Assembly: GCF_000247695.1 (NCBI RefSeq)
Contig: NW_004624778.1
Coordinates: 13,347,528-13,411,527, forward strand
Direction: 5' to 3'
DNA: 64,000 nt
Source of the DNA: Heterocephalus glaber
Lineage: Eukaryota > Chordata > Mammalia > Rodentia > Bathyergidae
The translations under genes were made by a program, and so were the position numbers. The notes under the pieces are model-generated. The model searched no databases. It had not been told where the DNA came from and worked only from the letters and a program-made list of their open reading frames with translations. This document shows, piece by piece, positions 1 to 64,000 of this stretch; within the stretch, counting starts at the first letter, position 1, and each line of letters starts with the position of its first letter.

Positions 1-930
1 TGCCTTTATTGCAGAGATTCCCTTCACTTTTCCAGTGGGCTTGTTTTCATCAGGGAGCCTGAGAGAGGCCCTCTCTCTGTTGTTCACTTCTGCAGCTCAG
101 GACAATGGCTTTTATGTCCCCCTGTGCCTCTGCAGTGTGGAACCAAGTACCTGCATAGACAAAAGGTCAGATGCGGGAGGCGGGGGCTGTTGTTGGAGGC
201 ACCCATGCGGCCAAGGTGGCAGCTGGTGGGTGTGCCTGGGGGGGCTCCTCCTCACCCTGTCTTGGTCGCAAGCTGGTGGAGAAAGCCGGAGCAAGCAGGT
301 CCCAGTCAGCCTGCAACCGGTAGGCCCCACTCTGCCCCACTCTGCCAAAGAGATCTTGATTTTAATCTACAGGGGACAACTGACATGCTATTGGAGGTGT
401 AGAGTCTATCTGTGTACATGGTTTATTTCTCCAATTTATGTTAATGTTTCTCAGTTTTTCTAAGTTCCTCCACACAGCTCTTGTGAACATTTCCCCATTG
501 ATTTTTTAATTCCATCTTTACCATATGCTATATTATGTGATTAGGTCTGCTTCTGGGCTGTGTGTTGTGTCACTGATCTGCTAGTCTATACTTAAACTAC
601 CTTAAATTCTGTAGTTTCAGAGTAATTGCTCAATAATTTTTGTTATCTTATGTGGAAAATTCTGCTCTAATCTCAACTTTCATACCATCGTGCACTGGGA
701 GCATTAGGCCAGTTTCTACCACCACCAAGGCCTAGCTCCAGTGTCAGACCAGCTCTTGAACACTGTCATGGTTTAAACAATCATGATGCATGTTTGAATA
801 TAGGCCCCAAAATGAAGTCTCTCAAAGCATCTCCATGATGAATGTAATCATTATTGTACTATAAACATGTATTAATAAAAATTAAAAATACACTTTAGTC
901 AATGTGTAGCTGAAGTTTTAATTTTTAGAT
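1..930. other. Region beyond the probable 3' UTR, unassigned
   Basis: Bases 1-400 are GC-richer than the surroundings and have overlapping open frames on both strands (plus-strand frames 35-463 and 124-402). I recognise no protein in them; the composition suggests an old repeat or LTR fragment. Bases 400-930 are AT-rich with no recognisable gene. A short stretch near 770-840 loosely recalls a MaLR LTR start but is too degraded to call. Confidence 0.3.
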
Positions 931-2376
931 TTGGCACACCACTTTATTTATTCAAAAGTATTTATTTCCACAAATTTTTATCCACAACTGAATATCATAG
1001 TAACTAGTACAAGCATTTTTCTATATACAAGGTGTGTGTAGTTTACAGATTTGTCCAAAATGGAAAAAATATTTTTATGAGCATTATTTATTCTGTAATG
1101 GTAGATTTACCCCTGAATATGTTGTGAATTTCTTTGAGAGGCAGTCCTTCATCTAAACATCAGTTGATGGCAAAACATTATATACAAATCTGGATTATTC
1201 TATTATGTCACTTTAGAAAGTGACTTAATTTCATCTGATTGATTCCCTTTATTAGAACTAGAATTTTAAGGAAAAACCATCTTTAGTATCCAATGAATTT
1301 TTAAAAAGAAAAACCCTATCCTTAGCATTAATCTCTAATTTGCTATGCTTCCTAAATATTCTAATTATGGCACCAATGTGTACAAAAGTTAATTTGGCTC
1401 ATGCAACAAATTAATTTTAGAAACTGACCGCAAATATTCTGTGAGGAGAAATGAAAGGGTCCTGCCTCATGCTGTCACATTTTAGTAACTATTTAGTCAT
1501 GTAGGGATTATACAAGTGCTTCAATTTAGGATGTTCTTGCTGCCTTAGAATTAGGTCAAGTGCTTGAAAATTTAATTTATACAAAGGAAATGGACTCTAA
1601 TTCATTTGGTACTATAATCTTAATTTATTAAGGCTCTAAGTAAATATTTGATGGATCAATGGTAGAACTTTTCCCTAAAGTTTTTAAGCTCCTAGTTTGT
1701 TTTGTTCTTTTACAAAAGCTTTAAAGTTTATATTGAGAAAAATCAAGGAAAGCAACTCCTCTTGACATGCTCATGGAAAGGGGGCAGGGAGGGGGAATCT
1801 ACCTTTGAGTTTTATCTGCTTCCCAGGTATGCCACAGGTACCACCCATTCTAATTGCATCTCCCCTCACACAGGGAGAATCCATGCAGGTATATGCTTGT
1901 CAGCTTCAGCGACAACTAATTCATGTTTAAATACACCCATGACTATAGGTAAACAGGTTGTATATAATACTTAAATTGATCTATAAATGTTTGATTCTTA
2001 AGTAATCTTTAAAATTCTTCTGTTAAAATCAAAAGTCCATCATATTACACTGAACATTCAAATTCTTCTGACAGCAACTTATTTCAAAGAAACGATCAAT
2101 AAATCAGTTATTTCAGTAACTGCTAAAGGCACATAGTGAGACATGTTGAACTAAATTTTTAAATATTAACATCTAGTGCAGAGTTTAAACCTTTATGTTA
2201 TTAGCTTGCTAGTGATTTCATAAAGTTGGGAAGTTTGAGTTAAACTGACATTAAAATGACAAAGAATAAAAATGCTAACAAAAGATTAAAGTTTCCTAAA
2301 GATGTTTCTTTCAACCTCCATGTTAAATAGGGCAGATCTAAGCAATATGTAACCAATTACTGTATTTCATGGCTTC

Positions 2377-2465
2377 GCTTTTTTTGGGGGGGTACCGGGG
2401 ATCAAACTTGGGTCCTTGTGCTTGTGCAGCAGGGGGTGAAACCACTGAGCTAAATCCCTGGCTTT
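2377..2465 (-). repeat. ID SINE (tRNA-Ala-like)
   Basis: Antisense ID element: on the minus strand it has the A box (TTTAGCTCAGTGGT), the B box region, CCCCGGTACC, and an A-rich tail. A 12-bp duplication (ttactgtatttc at 2357-2368 and 2464-2475) brackets it. It lies in the probable MYO5B 3' UTR. Confidence 0.9.
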
Positions 2466-3661
2466 ACTGTATTTCTTTACTCACCTATAAATTAAGAATA
2501 GTTCCAGTGAAATACCTTGAAGAAATCTAAATCTGCCGTTTCTTAGGCTAAGTAGAAGACTAGCCCCCCCCCCCCCGCTTGCTCCATTTACTCTAATTGC
2601 CTTTGGCATCTAGTGACAACCATGACAGCAGAGTAGCAACCCAAAGAGATGGAGGGAATAATGATATGACAGTATAAAAGGATAGTAAGCCATTGTATTT
2701 GTGGAGTCACTGTTTGTCAAAACTGCTTATCACTCCAATAACAAGGCATTTTTAGTTAACCTGAAGGTTAAGGTCAGTCTTTGCATGACAGACTCAGTTT
2801 CAAACTACAGTGCATCAAAGAGCAAATTATATTTCATAAACAACTTTAACAGGAAGAGGTAGCCTAATCTCAGTTGATTTCAACTGGCTTTCCAAAGTCA
2901 GCATGTGAGTTGAAAGGTGTCATGGACGTCAGTGACTGTGTAGCTCTGAGACAGAAGGGAAGGTGGTGCTCTGTTAGATGCCCAAGAGAAGCCAGGATAT
3001 TTAATGTGGACACAGGGGAGATGATGCTGATGACAACTTATTTGGACATGACTGTCAGCAGGAGCTGGGCCTCCTTCTGGCTGCAGCAGGTGGGAGAATG
3101 ACCGGGGACACTGATCTGTACAGGTACAAGACATTACTTTTCAGGCCTGTGCCCCAGTAGTTTTCTAGGTTGGGTGGCTGAGTACAAGAAGGTGGCAGTG
3201 GTGGTAGAGTTGTTCTACTTCCAATGTATGAAAGATGGAGGGTGTTCTTGACTGATTTGCAAACCATCTTTTCCTATTAAAGGAGCAGTATGTTATTATT
3301 AAATATAGGAAAGATAGTAAAAAATTGGTGGGAAAGTATGTAGGACTTTCTATTGCATGATTGCTTTTAAACAGTCTTAAAATCCTTCAAAAAGAGCAGC
3401 CAGTAAACATCTAAGCCTATTATTATTGAATCATCTTTTTAAAATCTTTTACAGTGGAGATATATGAAAAGGGGAAGTTGGCCCAGGCCATTTTATCTTC
3501 TCAAAACAAAAAATAAAAAGCCCCAAACAAAACAAAAACAAAAAACCCAACAAAACAAAACCCACAAATCTTTGGATAAATTAATGATCACAGATTATTT
3601 TTTAAAGGCTTTTTTAAGCAAATAAATTCTCAAAGCAAACTCCGTTTAGCTCATTGTGGAT

Positions 3662-4041
3662 TATTATGGCTTGTGCTTAGATGTCCCCTCAAAGCTTCAT
3701 GCAGTCATAGGTGGGGCTTTTTCAAAGGTGGCTGGATCTAGAATGTGTGACTCTGGAATTGATTCACAGTGCAATGCTAGGTTCCAGGGCACTAGGATTA
3801 AGGGTGTGAGTGCTACCTGCCTTAAGTAGTCTGGATAAGATAAAAGGGGCAGAAAGACACTATTGAGGCCCCTTGTTACTTTTGCTGTCTTCTGCTTGCC
3901 ATGAACTTCTCTGCAATGCCCCTCTGCCAAGCCACCCTGCCTTGGAGCCAGCAGATTATGGACTGAAACCTCTACAAACTGTAAGCTAAATAAACCCTTC
4001 CCAGGTATTTTGTCACAGCAATCAGAAAAGTAACTAAAACA
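3662..4041 (+). mobile_element. Solo MaLR-type LTR
   Basis: It has the characteristic start (TTATGGCTTGTG...GATGTCCCC) and end (ACAAACTGTAAGCTAAATAAACC, GGTATTTTGTCACAGCAA, AAAAGTAACTAAAACA) of ERVL-MaLR LTRs. It is antisense to MYO5B. No internal sequence is attached, so it is a solo LTR with no coding capacity. Confidence 0.8.
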
Positions 4042-4961
4042 TGTATCTTGGATGTCTGGAATTAGTAGTACATTACATAATGCTTTTATAGTAGCATTAA
4101 GAAATCAACAGCTTTCACTCTGACTTGTTTAGTTTTTACATCTTTAAATAAAATAAGTTATTCTCTTTTCATATTTAGCATATATACATTTTTTTTTTTT
4201 TGCAAAGTTTTGCTGGACTTGGTAGGTGAATGTACTACCACCTGAAACAGTATTTTCCCATCTTCCTTACATCTGGAATAGAAGCATTTTTAGCATAAAT
4301 CTTCCATAAATCTAAGGCTACACAAAAGAACTTGAGCAATTATGGACTTCGTCTTTGAATTTTGCTTCAGAAATCAGTACTGACAATGTTTGGTCTGGAG
4401 GTCAACTACACCATTATCTGATTCACCAGTCATTGACATATACTTCTGAGAAGCTTCTTGGAAGCCCCTGGCCTGTATTTTGTTCTTAAAACATCTTCAG
4501 AAGCTCATCTATACCTATCCTTTGTCAACCTGAGTAAACTGTCAGTATCAGCAATTACCATGGTTATTAGTACCATTATTTGTTAAAAGTCCTATAAGGG
4601 CAATTGCTATCACATATTTTGATATTATCTTAATTTGAACATTCTCCAGTTATATGAAAATATCAAAACTAGGAAGCTTCCATTTTGTAGAACTGGCTTG
4701 GTGGCTATAGACTATGATGTGTATTTGTTTAGGCTGAAAGCAAACCTTAAAAAAATATTCCATATTTCAAGTGTTTTTATTCTGAGAGTAGATACAAAAA
4801 TTAATGACATAAATGTGTTTCATTCTGTCTAGTTCAGCATTCTCTCCATCTCTGATTTGATCCACTTTTACCAGATTTAACAGGTCCTCAGATTCACACG
4901 ACTGCATATGTTTCCTTGTTGTGCTCATTGGAAATTTAGCTGATGCTGGAAAGGTACGTCT

Positions 4962-60834
<55,873 letters not shown>

Positions 60835-63800
60835 CTGAAAGAAAGCAAATGGAAAAATGTTTCCCCAAGATGCTAGCCAAAGCAGAAGTTCTTTTTGTGG
60901 CACTTGAATTTTGACTGGTCATGTGTAAATTCTCTTTATTTCACAAAATTGAGTTCAAGAAAGCTACTTTTATTCTGAAGAAAAAAATGTATACAAAAGG
61001 AAAATCCCATTACAAGACAGGCAAGCTCAAACTGCTTGTAGCCATCTAGTGCCCATAAAAACCTCATGGAAAGTCTACACCCAGTTCACATGCCTTGCTG
61101 AGGGACTCACAGGGACCACAGACTTTCACATTATTGGGCTTATTTGCTAGTCTCACTAATTTTTGAGCTCTCAGATGTGAGTCTTCAAAAGCTGGAAGGT
61201 CACAATGAACAAATTAACTCTGATCTTCATTCCACCTGTTCTTCCCTGTCTCACTGGACTAGCACAGCCAAGATTCTGGGAAAGGGAAGCAGATTTGTTG
61301 TTGACATTCAGATATCCAATCCCAGTGTTTGGCTTCTTATGCTGCTGCTAAAGAAACATGAGGTAAATATTACTGGGAAAAAAAAGGCAAACCAAAAAGA
61401 AAGGAAATACTAATTAAAGTCTGGTCTGTTCAAAGAGGAAGGATTAAAATAGTGTAAGGCAAGTGTCTAAAAATGAAAAAACTTTAAATTTATAATTGGA
61501 GGAAATATTCATATAGATTGTTTTTAAGGTAATTCAGATGTGTGCTCTGAGAAGGATGAGAGAGGGTGTAGTTCTGCTGCACTTGACCCACCTTTCTACT
61601 TGGAACCCCTGGAGATTCATTCTGCAGGGGGCTAATCGGTAATTTTCCTCCCTAAAATCACACACTCACTTTTGTGATGCTGAAGAGGAAATAACTGGGA
61701 AAGAATGGGGGAGGTGTGTCGGTGTCCCTTCATTTAGGCACCTAGCCCCCAGCCTGTACTTCCCCCGGGGTGGCTGAAGTATCACACATCACCACTCAGG
61801 AAGCTCATGTCATAAGTGTAGTATGAGACAAAGACCATAAGCTTCACAGGCACACAGATCCCAGGCTCCATAAACTCCAGTTTCCCCTCTGTAACACTAA
61901 TACCCACCTCATAGGGTTGTTTCAGCGTTAAATGAAATGATGTATGTGAAGTACCACGCAGGAGGTTCTGCATATAGCAGCTGATTAATACATGTAGACT
62001 GTTCTGGAACATGAACTTTACTAGGCACTAGACAGAAACATCTTTAAAATCATTCCATCATTTACCAAAATTTTAAGGCAGAATATCTGTTTTTTACAAA
62101 TTCTAAAAAAAAAAAAGAAGAGGAGCACTTCTTCTCAATTCTCAATTCATTCTGAGGCCAGTATTACTGATACTAAAATTAGACAAAGGTATCACAATAA
62201 AGAAAACTATAGGCAATACTTTTTATGAATATAGTCAAAAATATTCAATTAATATAGTGAATGTCTATGATGAAAATGCCCAATAAATGAAATAAGGAAC
62301 AGAAATAAATTTCTGCAATTTGATAAAGGGCATCTTCAAAAGCCTATAGGGGTTTTACAGGAACCCTACAGGCTCAGGTTCTACTCTTTTTGGTGAAAGA
62401 GTGAATGCCCTCTCCCTAAGTTCAGGAAGAAGACAAGGAGTCTGCTCTGCCACTTCTACAGTATTTAGTATTATAATGGAGGTTCTAGCCAGGGCAATCA
62501 GGCAAGAAAAATAAACGTATCCACACTAGAAAGGAACAAGCATTTGATACAGGGATGGGTTCTGAAGATGTGACAGCTCCCAACGTGGTCCCTTAGTTCA
62601 ATCAGCAACCTCAGATCAGCAACCTATGATCTAAAACCTGAGCCAACACTTCAGTGCAGGGAAGCCACGACTAACAACACATATGCCACCAATGCTTTCT
62701 AATATTAAGCCTCATTTCTTCCCTCCATCTTTCTCCAAGGCTCTGATTCATGAATGCAGGTCCAAGGGTTAACTTGGCTTTGTAATTCTTAGCCATACAT
62801 CAAAGTGTCATCGGGGGAAGGGGGGTTGTTTCTCTTGCTCACCTGAACAATTTTGGAAGTAGCCCCATTTTGCCATCAGTGAGCCATGGGCAGAAATAAT
62901 CCCACACTCAGCTCTGCATGCCAGGAGGCCAGAGAAAGTTTCTCTGGTCACCCTGCTTTAGGTACAGGCCAGCTAGCACATGGAATTTGTCAACAGTAGG
63001 GACAAACTTCTGCAGCCAAATGGTTCCCTTTTGCAACACATCAGGGTGCAGTGAGAGACTTTAACAATACAGAAAAGGCAGATGGCATCCCAAGAGCATG
63101 ATCAATGACATCTTTGCAGGTTTTAAGAGTTATTAAACATCATTCAACAGCTCTCTTTTTAAGGGCTAGGGTAGGAAGGGAGAAATCTCAATTCTTGCAG
63201 GAAATATTATTTGAAATGTTTCTAATTTTTACAAGGGTATGTGGGACAGCTTATTAGAACCAATAATGGGGCAGGGATCCTATAACTATCAGGATAACAC
63301 AGTCCCTATTAAGTCAAATGAAACAAATGCCCCAACCACGTGGTAAAGAACTGCATTTGCTACTGTATCTTTGTGGATACAAGGGTAGCTGTGGGCTTTT
63401 TACCTTTTCTTTTTCAAGTTGGATATTTGTACTGTCAAAAGAGTCAACTGCAAGGTTAGTAGCAGAAAAATCATTGACAAACTGATTGGATGATGCCTAT
63501 CAGGAAAGTTTCATCTGTCATCTGCCCTTAATGCTGTGCACCTACCAGGTAGTAGAAATTTGCATGGCTCTTGGTAGAAACAACACCTCTAATTCTGCAA
63601 AGTCCTATGAAAGGCTACTTGCCCATTTTCTTGCAGTAAGGCAAACAAGCATGAATATTCTATGTAAGTGGGATGTTAAGTTATTTTGCCAATGGAATGG
63701 GTGTAAGAAAAGAACAGAGAAGCAGAAAATGAAGCGTGGACAGAAAGTGCAGAGAGGATGGTACAGAAAGAAAATGTGAGCCGACCTGTGATGTTTGGGT

Positions 63801-64000
63801 GTTAGACACCTACACAAATTAGAGAAAGAAAATCAAGGGTGTTCGCTCTCTTGCTGCTCTAAGGAAAGGAGGTATCTGGCCTATCAGAACAACTCTGGAG
63901 GAGAGGCATGGCAGATTCTAAGCCCCTCACCTAGTACCAAGGGCATCAGGAGGCACTCAACACAGTGTAAGGTAGAGCTCATGACCACAGTGAAATTACA
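60835..64000 (-). other. MYO5B: MYO5B intron upstream of window exon 1 (incomplete)
   Basis: The expected preceding exon (ending DELRK) is not present, so this is at least 3.2 kb of intron running off the window. It holds a MIR (about 61815-61990) and a weak candidate exon at 63404-63496. The remainder shows no gene or repeat I recognise. Confidence 0.82.
61815..61990 (+). repeat. MIR SINE
   Basis: CTCCAGTTTCCCCTCTGTAA, TACCCACCTCATAGGGTTGT and TTAAATGAAATGATGTATGT follow the MIR 3' half closely. Confidence 0.75.

Larger units (their letters stand above)
931..4961 (-). other. MYO5B: Probable MYO5B 3' UTR, end uncertain
   Basis: The sequence downstream of the stop is AT-rich and non-coding on both strands. 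Several minus-strand AATAAA signals exist; the tandem AATAAATAAAG at 943-952 is the strongest-looking distal one, and others lie near 1625 and 1250. If the distal site is used, the UTR would be about 4 kb and would contain a MaLR LTR (3662-4041) and an ID element (2377-2465). A shorter UTR ending before the LTR is equally possible. I see no other gene here. Confidence 0.35.

Overview
This window is mammalian nuclear DNA, from a rodent outside the mouse/rat family. It holds one protein-coding gene: the 3' half of MYO5B (unconventional myosin-Vb), on the minus strand. I placed 17 coding exons between 60834 and 4962, each by splice sites plus recognisable myosin-Vb protein. Joined, they give 2406 nt, or 801 codons and a stop, with every exon phase compatible. 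They correspond roughly to human residues 1041-1848: the medial and distal coiled coils, the linker, and the complete globular cargo-binding tail (DIL domain). The motor, neck and first coiled coil lie beyond the right edge. The 3' UTR lies at the left and its end is uncertain.

The organism is inferred from repeats. About fifteen tRNA-Ala-like ID SINEs of one young subfamily are present, many with intact target-site duplications (TSDs). There are also B1 monomers, composite B1-ID dimers, L1 fragments with a G-rich polypurine 3' UTR, MaLR-type LTRs and old MIR/MLT1 fossils. B1 plus ID plus B1-ID dimers is a rodent signature, reported from squirrel-related, beaver-related, dormouse and hystricognath lineages. 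I cannot name the species.

Layout: 1-4961, probable 3' UTR and downstream DNA, with a MaLR LTR and an ID. 4962-5114, last coding exon. 5115-15987, a 10.9-kb last intron holding an L1 mosaic and a two-LTR MaLR provirus that carries a processed retrocopy. 15988-25275, exons for the cargo-binding tail, with an ID inserted 24 nt upstream of one splice acceptor. 25276-29239, an intron with a decayed PROCA1 retrocopy bounded by a 16-bp duplication. 29240-45952, coiled-coil exons separated by SINE-rich introns. 45953-52743, an intron with a fragmented L1 and several SINEs. 52744-60834, medial-tail exons. 60835-64000, intron, with one weak candidate cassette exon.

No CRISPR, operon, functional RNA gene or second intact gene was found. 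The points most worth checking are an apparently shifted splice donor at 59464, the SINE beside the acceptor at 17579, the nested provirus/retrocopy, the two retrocopies, and inverted SINE pairs that could fold in the MYO5B pre-mRNA.
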